From: Vombatus ursinus | Lineage: Eukaryota > Chordata > Mammalia > Diprotodontia > Vombatidae | Assembly (NCBI RefSeq): GCF_900497805.2 | Contig: NW_020954576.1 | Span: 72,890,458 to 72,954,457, forward strand | Direction: 5' to 3' | Length of the DNA stretch: 64,000 nt | In this document: positions 1 through 9,639 of the stretch, piece by piece | Layout: every line of letters begins with the position of its first letter | Numbering within the stretch: position 1 is the stretch's first letter | Program-made: the position numbers and the translations under genes | The notes under the pieces: generated by a model | The model's input: the letters and a program-made list of their open reading frames with translations, nothing else | The model's database searches: none | What the model was told of the DNA's origin: nothing

Positions 1-1025
1 GTGTGATTAGGGCTCAAATCTAGCAGAAGCACAGGAAATCATAATGAAACTATGTTTTTTTAAGGAAAACTAGCACCCTTGCTAGAAATGGGAGTATCAT
101 GTACCAATGTCAGAGTGTTAAGTCCAAGAATCTAATATCTCTAATTAAATAGCTAAAACACAAACGTATGTTCTAGTCCAATCAATGAACCCAGCCCAAA
201 TTAGGAGAAAAAATCATCAAAGACCATTTAAAACTAACTCAAATGCCAATACACTTTGAAAGAGTACATTAGTGACGCAAATGTGATAAGCGCAATACAC
301 AGCAAAAAAACAAAGAAACTCATTAGACAATACTATGGGACTCGGCTTTATATTTTGGCCTTTGGGAGTTAAAAAGGCACAGAAACAATTATTTCTTACT
401 TATTCTGGGAGTTTATTTGTGTATAATAACAATGTTTTTCAAAGGTCCAAAATGTTTACTTGGCATTCTTTTTATAGGATGTAACATAAACACATAGCAA
501 GAATTTTATAATAAATTTTGAAAAACATTAAACTTTACTTACTCCAGTTATCTGTCCCTTTTCCTCCTCTCTAATCAGTTCTTTGGGGGTAGAAATGAGA
601 TTATACAATGTCAACACTTATTGCTGATCTCATCACCTTGGTCCAATGTAATCTATTTCAGCTATGCCTTTGCACCCCTTTGAAATAAGTAATTTCAAGA
701 GGCAACTGTGATTGTGTCATTTATTTACTAATCACTGGTAATATAAACCCTATTTTTGTTGGTGCCAATTTGCATTTAGAAGAAGAGACTTTTTTGTAAA
801 AAGAAAGGGTGAAAGGAAATTAATAAACAAAGATACTATGGCTCATTACAAGTGAGTTCTGGGTATTCTGATGACTTTCATTAATGTTTGTACCCTCATT
901 TGTCATTTGATTCAAAAATAGGTTAAACAGGGTTTCTTGTAGTCTAAATAGTTTTATAACTCATACTGGTAGCCCTGGGCTATAGGAAGTAAGTAGGATA
1001 TGAGCTTACTTGTAGGACCTGAAAA

Positions 1026-1465
1026 ATAATCAAATTTGGAAAGAATCTCAGAGGTCATTCTGACCAACCCATAGACCAGGAATCCCCTTCCAATATCTTC
1101 CAAAAGCAGTAATCCACAAACAAACTTGAAGAGCTAAATAATGGAGAACTCACAACTTCATGTGGAGTTCGGACTGGCCAACAGTAGAACAGGCACCAGG
1201 TCCAAGAACAGATAGCAGGAATCAGAGGATTCCAGGAGTCAACAACGGATTATATAGATGGCCAACAGGTTAAGAACAGATATAAGGAATTAGATACAAA
1301 ACTGAACATTGAGAAATTCAGGTAGTCAGTATGGAGTCGAACCTAGGCAATCATCTGAACAACAAGGAAGGGATATTAGAGGAAGAAGTTTTGATTCATT
1401 AACCACCTCACTTGTATAGAGAATGGGCAAAAAGCTAAGGCAACCCATTCTGATATAGGGACTCC
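1026..1465 (-). repeat. L3/CR1-type LINE 3' fragment, interrupted
   Basis: Two pieces (about 1026-1165 and 1396-1465) read like the antisense 3' region of L3/CR1 elements: 'aggtcattctgaccaaccca', then a 'cttgaagagc...ggagaactcaca' block, and after a break 'aaggcaacccattctgat'. The 230 bases between them are listed separately. The match is from memory of the consensus and is diverged. Confidence 0.45.
1166..1395. other. Unassigned segment splitting the L3/CR1 fragment
   Basis: This segment separates the two halves of the L3/CR1 fragment. It contains two loosely repeated stretches built on 'agaacagata' with neighbouring 'ccaacag' (about 1187-1220 and 1261-1290). It looks like a local duplication or an insertion of an unrecognised short element. 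No coding signal is seen. Confidence 0.25.
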
Positions 1466-1479
1466 TCACATCTCAAGTC

Positions 1480-1578
1480 TCATCCCAAACTAGCTATTAC
1501 CTGTGTGAGCTTGGGCAAGTCATTTAATGTCTTTAGACCTCAGTTTCCTCATCAGTAAAATGAGAGAGTTGGGCTACA
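1480..1578 (+). repeat. MIR-family SINE, central core
   Basis: Shows the MIR core in sense order: 'gtgtgagcttgggcaagtca' followed by 'cctcagtttcctcatcagta' and 'aaatgagagagttgggct'. It is cut off on the right, where the next, more complete SINE begins. Confidence 0.7.
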
Positions 1579-1838
1579 TGGAGAGCTAGGTGGCACAAGG
1601 GATAGAATCCTGAGGCTGGAGTCTAGAAGACAAGTTCAAAATCAGCTTCAGATACTTACTAGCTGTGTGACCTTGGGCAAGTCACCTAACTTCTATTTGC
1701 CTCAGTTTTCTCAACTGTAAAATGGGAATATTAACCAACTTCCCAGGCTTGTTGTGAGGATCAACTGAGATAATATTTGTAAAGGGCTTAGCATAGTGCT
1801 TGGCACATAGTAGGTGCTTAAATTCTTATTCCTTTGCC
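1579..1838 (+). repeat. THER1/MIR-type SINE, near full length
   Basis: Has a tRNA-like head ('ggagagctaggtggcaca'), B-box-like region ('gacaagttcaaaatcagc'), MIR core ('ctgtgtgaccttgggcaagt') and an L2-like tail ending 'ggcacatagtaggtgcttaa'. The order of parts is the canonical one on the plus strand. It abuts the MIR core fragment at 1578, so it may have inserted into it. Confidence 0.8.
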
Positions 1839-2544
1839 CCCACTTCTCTTCTTCAGCTATTATTCTATATACTTCCTGTCCTATAGAACTTCTCTCAGAG
1901 TATGGGCAAACCTGTCCTTCCAGGGAGAAAAAGTGGGTACACCTGGTTGGGATTAGAAAAAAAAGAGAGGGCAGGAAACTCTCGTAAATAAATTATTTGA
2001 CAACAGTCAACTATGCAAATATATCAAAGGAGGTAAACTGCACCCCCTTTCCCAAACAGAATTGGGGATATCTATCAAGATGGGATGAAAATATTCCCCT
2101 GAAGCCAGACCACATTACAGAGTTTCTAGTGTAAAACACTACTTCTTCCTGCCCTTCTGGGTTGGAGGAAAAAGGGCTTTCAGGTTAATGTTTAACTGCC
2201 CTCTGGAATAGTTGACCTCTACTATGCCTCAAGGATGAGATAATATGGTTGATCTTTCCAGCATCTCTGTTCATGGCTTTTTGCTAGATCTTCACACTAC
2301 ATTCCTAGCTTGTGCCGAAAAGGGATCCAGATACTAGCTAATAGAGAAAAGAGGGCTATCCTTATTTTCCAAGCACATTTCTTACTAAGGAAATTTGGGC
2401 TTCAGGACAAAAGAGAGCATTAGGTGCTTGGCTCCTGAAAATGTTTTCTTGGTGACTAATTCAGTAACAGTTGAAAAGTGGATCGCTATCTCCCTGATAT
2501 TGGCATGGAAACAATCCTACAAGATTCATAGCAAAAACACCTCT

Positions 2545-2695
2545 CTTCACAGGTTCATAGATTTTAAGCCCAAAGTGTCCTTAAAAGTCACCTAGTCTAA
2601 TCCCTTCATTTTAAGTATAAGAAAACTGAGGCCCAGAATGAAGTGACTTACCCTAGGACATACAGATATGTAGAGATAGAGATTGGATTTGAAAT
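2545..2695 (-). repeat. MIR-family SINE, diverged
   Basis: Antisense MIR/THER signature: 'cacctagtctaatcccttca', 'gaaaactgaggcccagaatg', then a weakened 'aagtgacttaccctagg'. It lies inside PLD5 intron 1. Confidence 0.65.
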
Positions 2696-5560
2696 CATGC
2701 CATACTGTCATATTTCACCTTTGCACATGGACTTGTCATTCAGGGCTGAAAATACTTCTCATTGAAAATACTAAATTACTTTTTTTCATTTCTCTTAGTA
2801 TTTAGATGACCACTAAAAGCATCCAGGAAAAGAGCTACATAGGAAACTTTTTAGGCACATGCTCTCTTTCATTATAAACATAAATTAACTTTCCCCGACA
2901 TGATTAAAAATTATGATCATCTCTCTGATGCGGAAGAGACAGGAGAGAAGAAGAGAGGGGAAAGGAAGGCCTTGGGCATAGAAGTTTATTTTAGAAATGT
3001 GATCTTTGTATATTGTTTGACAAAATCCAATCATATCAACCTCTGAATTTGTTCTTTGAAAGGATGCTGCTAAGGAAATCCATTTCACTTGTTCTGTGAC
3101 CATGATTTTATTATAATACAGACATAATACATTATTACATTTCATGTATCAGCAGTATGAGTTGTCAACTGTTAGATTCATTTTGGAAGAGTGTCCTTTA
3201 GACTTCATACGTATAACTTAAAGTCAGTGATAAATTGACTCCATCATGACTTATATGAAATATAGTACACAGAGCGCAACTACAAATCAAGTTTTTAAAT
3301 AGGCATATTTCATTTTTCCTAGCAACTTGAAGGTATGATTCTAGAAGCAGATAAAAATGGTTGCCAGCAAAATTCCACAAGGAGCAACATGCCACCAAAT
3401 CAGATGCAATTTGAAGTAAGGTCTCCTTTCAGAAAAGTAAGCAGACACATAAGGTAATATCAGAACAGAAACACACAACTTCATAAAAGAGGAAGAGAGC
3501 AGAAAACAAGCCCCCACAATCATTGTGTTTTTTTTTAAATAGTGGTATTACTAATTTCTTAATATAAGAATAATGTCTTTGTTTAATGGACATAGGTAGA
3601 GGCAAGAAGAGAGAAGCAAGATTTTAAATGATGAAGTCATCCATTCCTTTATTTGGCCTCTCCAGAGTGGCGCAATCACCCCAGCCTTACAATTCCAGAA
3701 AGCCTATGCTTGCTTTACCCCATTATCATCCAATTCAATTAATACTTTTTAAAGAGTATCTTGAAGTGAATAAGTATTTAACAATAAAATCAGTCAGGGT
3801 CTATAGCTTACCAAGAAGTACACACAAAAAGTTTCCCATCTTTTATCTTTATTGATTTGCAGCAGTATAAAGGAAATGGACCAGCTAAAAGCAGACCTGC
3901 CAAAGTACTTGCATTAATAGTGAAACTATATACAATGAAGCATTTTTTTCTACTTCAGGTACTTTAGGATTGTGAACACTTCTTCCTAGTACCAAATGCA
4001 GAATATCACATAAATCCAAATTGCATGACAATATTATTTGTTCCTCAGTTTTAGGAAAGAAGAAAGATATACTCTTTATCTTGGATAAATGTTTCCTACC
4101 CATCTTTTGTTAGATGCCACTGCGTTTTAAACCTCCAGATATCTGAAGCTCTGTTTAATTACCTCAATTGCTAAAAGAACCCGAAATTGACGAGCAGTGT
4201 TGTCTTAGCAAATGATTATTCAAGCTCAAGGCAAAACCTGCTACCAAATTCAAAGCCTGAAATGACAAGCTTTCTGAGACTTAAACATTAGTTCTACTAA
4301 GAAAAGGCACAGACCTTCCTTTTTGATTTGTAATAGAGAAATGCCCTGCTAACAGACTTTCTCCTGTGAAACCCTGTTGTAACTGTAAAGCATTAGAGAG
4401 ACATGAGGAGGAGAGAGAGAATTCAGTACCCTATGCAAAGGCTGGAAACGTATGATTTCGAGGAGTTCTTATCCTTTCATCACAACTGGAGATATAGCCT
4501 GAATACAAGACCGTAATATGCTATGATCACAAGCACAAGGTGGATTATGCAGCTCAGAGAGATACTCTATTCACTGTAACTAGTTGTACTGCACTCTTGA
4601 CTTATTTTTTCCCAGGCTCATCTTTGACGTTTGACTTATGGAGGTTCTAGCAAATACAATTTATGTAGTTTGAGGAAATATAATTTTGAGGAAGAGTGGG
4701 GATGGGAGATAGGGGGCTTTTTCCTTCCTGACAAAGATAGCCTCAGACGTCTACTTAAAAGAAGAAAAATCTTCTTCACGCATTGTAAACTTAACTTCAA
4801 AGCACCCACCCCTGTTATCCAGTCCTCAGTGTAAGTCGTACTAGCAGGTTTGTGTGTTTCCCACTGATCTGTTCTGTCTTCTGCCTTCCTTCGGTTCACG
4901 CACATTCCTCTGGTTTGGCTCAACTCTGGAGCGTACCTATGAGCTTCATCACAATGGACACTGCAGGAAAACTCTATCGGAGTATGCACTTCATCTTCAC
5001 TAGGTAACTTAACTGCTCCAAGTTTATGGAAGCTTATGTGTGTGAGAGAAAAATGAAAATTCCCCTAATAGGCATCATAAACGCACTTTAAAAATACATC
5101 GAATGCAAATTGCATTCATCAGATCCACCCACGGTAGCGGATCCTCCGCAAATCTCACCTTCCCCCACTCCCCAACACACATCCCGCACCCTCAAGAAAA
5201 CACTACATGAGCCTGAGTTGTGATACAAGGGGTTGTGCTCTGAAGGGAATCCTTACCGTCCACTCCCCACAGGCTGATCATTTACCAAAAGAAAGTGCAA
5301 AGCAGGAAACTAGCACGTTGAATGCGGAATAAGAAACCAGTTTTTAGGGTCAGCCAGAGAGCAAGACAGCAAATAGGGAGACCCAAGGAGGTGTCTCTGG
5401 ACTAGCAACCACTTCTTTCTCCCATCGTAACCCTTCAACCCAAGCAACTAACCACCCTCCCACCTCAGACTCCAGAGCAACTCCCTGGCATCCTCGGGGC
5501 ACTTGAAGGACAGGGGCAAGGAGCGGGGCCAGGAGTCCCACTGAAGGAGGTGGGGGAGAC

Positions 5561-5566
5561 CCTTAC
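5561..5566 (-). other. PLD5: PLD5 exon 1 splice donor
   Basis: On the minus strand the exon ends ...GAG CAC and is followed by GTAAGG, a near-consensus U2 donor. The cut falls between codons (phase 0), right after His63. The open frame continues past it only into low-complexity Pro/Ser-rich translation, as expected for intron. Confidence 0.88.
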
Positions 5567-5755
5567 GTGCTCCAATTTGTCTTTCCTCCGGAGCCAGACA
5601 CTGGCACTGTAGTCTTGCTGTTTGACGCTGCTGTAGAAGTTCGCACCTACTCGAGTGAGGCTCGGGGAGGGCTCCTTGGGGCGGCTTTTGAGCCTCATCT
5701 GCTCGAAGCCCTCGTGGGGGGAGGACGAGAACCACTCGTGTTGCCGGATCTCCAT
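5567..5755 (-). CDS. PLD5: PLD5, inactive phospholipase D5, first coding exon
   Basis: The frame from ATG (5753-5755) to the donor at 5566 encodes 63 residues, starting MEIRQHEW and ending in SSVKQQDYSASVWLRRKDK-LEH. I recognise this as the N-terminal cytosolic tail of PLD5. From memory it differs from human mainly around residues 9-11 (FSS here). PLD5 belongs to the phospholipase D superfamily, is thought to be catalytically inactive because its HKD motifs are degenerate, and is a single-pass type II membrane protein. Its membrane segment and PLD-like domain are encoded by later exons beyond the left edge. Visible here are a Pro/Ser stretch near residues 25-33 (KEPSPS) and a basic juxtamembrane cluster (RRKDK). 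The start is chosen on homology and context: A at -3 and G at +4. The exon sits at the edge of a GC-rich island. In mammals the gene's upstream side is gene-poor, matching this window. Confidence 0.93.
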
Positions 5756-5763
5756 CCTGACAT
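5695..5763 (-). other. Upstream ORF overlapping the PLD5 start codon
   Basis: An ATG at 5761-5763, eight bases before the PLD5 ATG and out of frame with it, opens a 22-codon frame. It ends in TGA at 5695-5697, inside the PLD5 coding exon. If the transcript starts upstream, a scanning ribosome meets this AUG first. Its context (C at -3, T at +4) is weak, so leaky scanning to the strong PLD5 start is plausible. The uORF is seen directly; its translation is inference. Confidence 0.55.
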
Positions 5764-5806
5764 GACAAGGCTACGGCCCCTGTCCTGGGGAGGGAGTGCT
5801 TAGGGT

Positions 5807-6020
5807 GGGGGTTAGGAGGGAGGAGGAGAGAGAGAGAAGAGGAGATTGAGAAGGGGGCAGGGAGAGGAGGAAGCCGAGGCAGAAGTGCTAGCTGATGGGG
5901 AGTGGTGGGGCTGAATGGCAAGAGCAAAGGAAGAGGAGAGAGGAGGCAGTGGGAAGCTAGCTGAGCTCCCTGGAGAAGGTGGTGATGGAGGAGGGGAGGA
6001 GGAGGAGGAGGAGGAGGCTG
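5807..6020 (+). repeat. Polypurine tract with (GGA)n
   Basis: The plus strand is strongly G/A-biased. It includes a GAGAGAGAGA-type stretch at about 5825-5840 and a run of GGA/GAG units at 5987-6017. On the PLD5 sense strand this is a polypyrimidine tract. Parts have the mirror-like purine character associated with triplex-forming DNA. It lies just upstream of the PLD5 start codon. Confidence 0.75.
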
Positions 6021-6279
6021 ATGTCAGGGTTTGAGGAGGTGGGAACGGAGTGGGGGACAGAAGGGGGAGGGGGAGAGGGTGTCCAAGCTCCTGGAAGGCA
6101 GCCGCGCCAGGTGCAGGTGGCTGGCAGTCTCTGTCGCCCGGCCAGCTGCAGTCCAGGACAGACACCTCACAACCAGGCTCCTTGCGGCACCGGCTGGGAC
6201 TGGGGGGCAGGGGACTAGGGAGAAGGAAGAGAGAGAAGGAGGAGAAGGCGGCCGGTAGCGGTGGCAGGGCGGCGGAGGA

Positions 6280-6312
6280 GGGGGGGGTTGAGGGGAGTGG
6301 GAGTGGGAGGGG
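6280..6312 (+). other. Predicted G-quadruplex motif
   Basis: Five consecutive G-runs separated by 1-4 bases: G8, TTGA, G4, AGT, G3, AGT, G3, A, G4. This exceeds the usual four-run rule for intramolecular quadruplex formation. It is on the strand that is template for PLD5, within the promoter region. Confidence 0.7.
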
Positions 6313-6360
6313 CCGGTGCTCTCCAGCCAGCCCGCAGGTTGGTGCAGTGAGCAGCTGAAG

Positions 6361-6387
6361 CTGCTGCTGCTGCTGCTGCTGCTGCTG
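6361..6387 (+). repeat. (CTG)9 trinucleotide repeat
   Basis: Nine perfect CTG units (CAG on the PLD5 sense strand), preceded by an interrupted CTG-AAG. It lies about 600 bases upstream of the PLD5 ATG, in the promoter or possibly the 5'UTR. On the minus strand one frame would read it as polyserine, but that frame has no ATG start and I do not call it coding. Confidence 0.9.
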
Positions 6388-6660
6388 AGGTTAGGAGAGG
6401 AACACGGAGTCCAGCTGCCTGAAGCCGCCCAGCTTCCTACTCCTCCTCCACCCCAGGATGAGGCAGCGGTGGTCCCCTGACCGTCTGTTCTCTGAAGGGA
6501 TTTCACCTTGTCCTTCTGGTTTTAACTTTAAGGGACACATTTCAGAAAGGGAATCCTTTCTTCATCCCTCCTTCTTTTCCTCCCTCCTCTTCCTCTTCGG
6601 GCAGTTCAGGAGATGGATAGGGTAGGAAAGACATTAAGGCAATCACTTCACTCCTTTCCA

Positions 6661-6716
6661 TACACACATCCATCCATCCATACATCCATCCATTTATCCA
6701 TCCATCTACCTTCCGT
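6661..6716 (+). repeat. (CATC)n simple repeat
   Basis: Imperfect tandem CATC units ('catccatccatccataca' and similar), followed by a short pyrimidine-rich stretch. Confidence 0.85.
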
Positions 6717-6724
6717 CCTTCCCA

Positions 6725-7550
6725 GTCCCCTAACTTTCTCTTATTTCCTTTTCTTCACTCTAAAAGTTGAATAACTTCCCATTCAAAGAATTCATTAATG
6801 CCTTCTAAGTGTATTGTGGATGTAGAAGGGGTTGGGTGGGGAGGGGGAAGAGGTCTGCCAGGTTTTATTCCCAGAATGCTTTCTTCCTGGATAATACTTT
6901 GCATGTTAGGTGCAGTAATGCAAATATTCCAGGGTGCATTAACATTTGTCCTTAACTGGCATTGTTAACATCATGACTACCACAGCCCAATGTAGCCACT
7001 GAAGCTTTCCAGTAGCCTAGCCCCACCCCATCCCACAAAGTATATTTCCCAAGTGGATTTCATGTTTCTTAGTAATAACACTCTGTCTATGCTTCCAATC
7101 CATCCCTTTAAATGTAATGTCCTTAGGCTGCTGTTCAGTTCTCTTATGTGTTCCTAAATGTCCATAGTCAGGCTTTCCTTCCAGGGCTTTTATCAGCTGA
7201 TCTATACACCCACACATAGTACTGAGATAGGCAGGAATAAAAATTAGTACAGATGATTTGATGCATTAATAATTAAATTTAAACTGCCCCTGTTTGCTTG
7301 CTTTCCTTACAGCCAACATTTGAGTGTTTCAGATTTTACTAGAGAGCACAAGACACTGTAGTTACTGGTTTTTCAGATCAGTTAAAAGGTATTGGAAATG
7401 AGTTTCAAAGATGTAGAGTCAGAGCAGAGTGGATATCATGAAAAGAGTCGTGGATCTGGAGTCAGAAGACTTAGAGGAAGATGGGGAAAGAGAGATCATA
7501 AGGAACTCTACCTTCTCAATGCCACCTTTAAAAGGGGGTAATAGGAATGT
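6725..7550. other. No gene seen; weak SINE-like head near 7445
   Basis: Repeat-poor sequence just outside the promoter island. Only 'gtggatctggagtcagaaga' (about 7449-7468) recalls a MIR/SINE head, and it is followed by a purine-rich stretch leading into the GAAA microsatellite. The minus-strand frame at 7017-7217 has no recognisable features. Confidence 0.5.
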
Positions 7551-7652
7551 CAAAAGAAAGAAAGAAAGAAAGAAAAGAAAGAAAGAAAAGAAAGAAAGAA
7601 AAGAAAGAAAGAAAGGAAGGAAGGAAGGAAGGAAGGAAGGAAGGAAGGAAGA
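7551..7652 (+). repeat. (GAAA)n to (GGAA)n compound microsatellite
   Basis: GAAA units, interrupted at regular intervals by an extra A, switch at about 7615 to eight or more perfect GGAA units. The pattern suggests successive expansion. It is probably an overgrown SINE A-tail, given the SINE-like sequence to its left. Confidence 0.92.
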
Positions 7653-7710
7653 AGCAAAGCAACCAGAGACCCTTACAATGAAATAAAAAAGAATTAAAAC
7701 CAAATTGAAG

Positions 7711-7905
7711 ATCCTTCCCTGTATTAATTATTTCCTATTATCCTGTATATAGCTTGAATATGTTTGTTTGTTGTTTCTCCCATTAGACTGTGAGATCCTT
7801 GAAAGTAGGGGAAGGTTTTTGCCTCTGTTTGTATCTCCAGTGCTTAGCACAGTGCCTGGCACATTGTAGACCCTTAACAAATATTTAGTGACTGATTGAT
7901 TAAAA
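7711..7905 (+). repeat. L2 LINE 3' end
   Basis: Typical L2 3'UTR order: 'cattagactgtgagatcctt', 'tctgtttgtatctccagtgc', 'ttagcacagtgcctggcaca', and a terminal 'tgactgattgatt'. Confidence 0.85.
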
Positions 7906-8039
7906 CAAATCAGAAGACCTTGTTTAGTGTCATGCTCTGCTACTTTATTTAGTTAGTTTTAGTGTGTGCTTATGATTTCCTTAGTTTAGAGAACTCCCAA
8001 GACAGAAGCAGATTTACAATCTAAAATAGCTCCCTGGGG

Positions 8040-8345
8040 AACTGGGATGTTATATAACTTGACCATGGTCATACAGCTAATATGTGTCTGAAGCAAGACT
8101 TAGTACATTTACTACATTCACAAATCTTATAGATCTTATAATATCTTATAATATATAATATATAATATTCTTATACTATATATATAAAATCTTATACTAA
8201 TCAGACTTCCTACCTCCAAGGTCAGTCCTCTAGCCAGTATTCCTTGCTTCCCACAGCATAAACTGAACTTCAGTTTACTCATCAGTAAAATAGGAATAAT
8301 AATATTCTACTCTCACATAGGATTTTTGTGATATGTAAATTAGAT
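8040..8345. repeat. Two MIR fragments flanking an AT-rich tract
   Basis: About 8050-8115 is an antisense MIR core ('ggtcatacagctaatatgtg'). About 8265-8345 is a sense MIR core ('cttcagtttactcatcagta'). Between them, 8125-8190 is a low-complexity ATAATATAT tract. Confidence 0.6.
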
Positions 8346-8374
8346 AACGTTTGTAGTCTTAAAACCCTATTGTT

Positions 8375-8492
8375 TCTTCTTTCTCCTTCTCCTCTTCCTC
8401 CCCTCCTTCCTCCTCTTCCTTCTCCTCCTTTTTTCTCCTCTTCCTTCCATATGTGTATATGTATGGGTGTGTGTGTGTGTGTGTGTGTGTGT
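8375..8492 (+). repeat. Pyrimidine-rich tract and (GT)n microsatellite
   Basis: TCC/TTCC-rich stretch at 8375-8450, followed by about thirteen GT units at 8466-8491. The plus-strand open frame across it is an artefact of low complexity. Confidence 0.9.
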
Positions 8493-8524
8493 AAGCAAGC
8501 TTTATTATATTCATAAACACTTGG

Positions 8525-8695
8525 GATTTAGAACCAGATAAGGCCTTAGAGATCGCTAGTTCAACCCCCTCATCTTATAAACAAGGAAACTATGACCTAT
8601 ACATGTAAAATAACTTATTCAATGTTACACAGAAGTAATTAGCAGAGCCAGGATTCAAATTAGGAGGCCTGACTGCACCATACTATCTTATTTTT
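8525..8695 (-). repeat. MIR/THER2-type SINE
   Basis: Antisense order: 'gccttagagatcgctagttc', 'caaccccctcatcttataaa', 'caaggaaactatga', 'agagccaggattcaaat'. Diverged, but the parts are in the right order. Confidence 0.75.
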
Positions 8696-8699
8696 TGAT

Positions 8700-9070
8700 T
8701 CCCAAGAATAATTCATTCATCTTTCTTTGTCCTGAAATGTGGTTAAGGGTCCCAGAAGCATCCTACCTGGTAGGTTATTCAGATGGATTTTAAAATAAAG
8801 AAGGTCATATCTTATAAAGCCTCTTAAAGGCAGAGGGCTATCTTCATTCCCTTAGTATCTATCGCATGAGTGATTGATTGATAAACTAGCATTAATAAAA
8901 ATAACAGACTTATTTTTGACACATTCCTGAATAACAGTAATTTTCAGGAAGAATTTCTACTGAGAAGCATGATCAATTTTCCAAGTGATCTAAGTTGTAT
9001 TAGCCATTCAGTACTCTCTGCTAGGATGTTATCTTCAGACTTGAGAGAAGACTTGCTTCCAATCTGTTTC
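8700..9070. other. No gene seen
   Basis: AT-rich, with a weak L2-tail-like stretch near 8840-8890 ('gcatgagtgattgattgata'). Nothing else is recognisable. Confidence 0.5.
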
Positions 9071-9074
9071 TATA

Positions 9075-9235
9075 ATAGTCAATTAATAAATATTTATTAA
9101 GTACCTACTATGCTCCAGGTACTGTGCTAAGCACTGAGAGTACAAAAAGAGGCAAAATAACAGTCATTGCCCTCAAGGATCTTATAATCTAATGGGGGAG
9201 ACAGCAAACAAACAAATACATATAAATGTTCCATC
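9075..9235 (-). repeat. L2 LINE 3' end
   Basis: Antisense L2 end: 'taaatatttattaagtacct', 'actgtgctaagcactgagag', and 'ccctcaaggatcttataatc' in that order, matching the reverse of the L2 3'UTR. Confidence 0.85.
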
Positions 9236-9639
9236 TGTCTTCTTATACAATACAAATATTAACATACAATTAAAATATACAATGCACGATTAAAATAACC
9301 CTTGGCAAGTGCTGAGGTCAGAACAAATGCCCATGGTTATAATATAAGTATATTATAGCATGCTTTTTCTCTAAGAAATTTTTCATGTTTTATAGAATAT
9401 GATTAAAACAGAGATATGTCCAAATCTGAGTCAAATGAAGTGTGTTTTCACAGAGGTTTACTGTGCTAAGATTTAAGTAATGTATTTCAGGACTTCACGA
9501 AAATGCTCAAAGATCATTAAGAAAATTATTCAGTTCCTCAAAGGCAATGAAGTACACTTTATCTGAATCAAGATTTTCCATGAAACAAGGCTTATCTTTT
9601 TAACGCCCAGCCATATACGGCTTTGAGTCCTGGAATACA
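9236..9639. other. No gene seen
   Basis: AT-rich unique-looking sequence between an L2 tail and the RTE-like segment. No repeat or reading frame of note. Confidence 0.5.

Larger units (their letters stand above)
1..5566 (-). other. PLD5: PLD5 intron 1 (5' part; continues off the left edge)
   Basis: Begins at the GT of the donor next to exon 1 (5565-5566, read on the minus strand) and runs to lower coordinates beyond the window. Recognisable repeats occupy only about 1026-1838 and 2545-2695. The remainder (1-1025, 1840-2540 and 2700-5560) is AT-rich and shows no repeat, exon or RNA gene that I can support. The open frames inside it are short and lack family features. The last 600 bases before the exon (about 5000-5560) rise in GC and merge with the promoter-associated island. 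Confidence 0.85.
5764..6540 (-). promoter_or_regulatory. PLD5: Putative PLD5 promoter / 5'UTR, GC-rich CpG-containing region
   Basis: GC content rises sharply against the AT-rich flanks, and roughly 40 CpG dinucleotides can be counted by eye over about 950 bases including exon 1. No TATA box stands at a sensible distance from the ATG. A GC box (GGGCGG, 6267-6272) and several G-rich runs are present, typical of a TATA-less, dispersed-start promoter. Transcription would run leftward into exon 1. The transcription start cannot be placed from sequence alone, so how much of this is 5'UTR is unknown. The island could also fire in the other direction, but no exon is seen to the right. Confidence 0.7.

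Noticed and set aside
5448-5927. 159-codon minus-strand frame overlapping PLD5 exon 1
   Set aside because: It begins at a non-ATG codon, is Pro/Leu-rich from the pyrimidine tract, and reads exon 1 in a different frame from the recognised PLD5 protein.
6024-6506. 160-codon minus-strand frame with a polyserine run over the CTG repeat
   Set aside because: No ATG start, low-complexity translation from GC-rich and repeat sequence, no homologue recognised. It is upstream of the PLD5 start.
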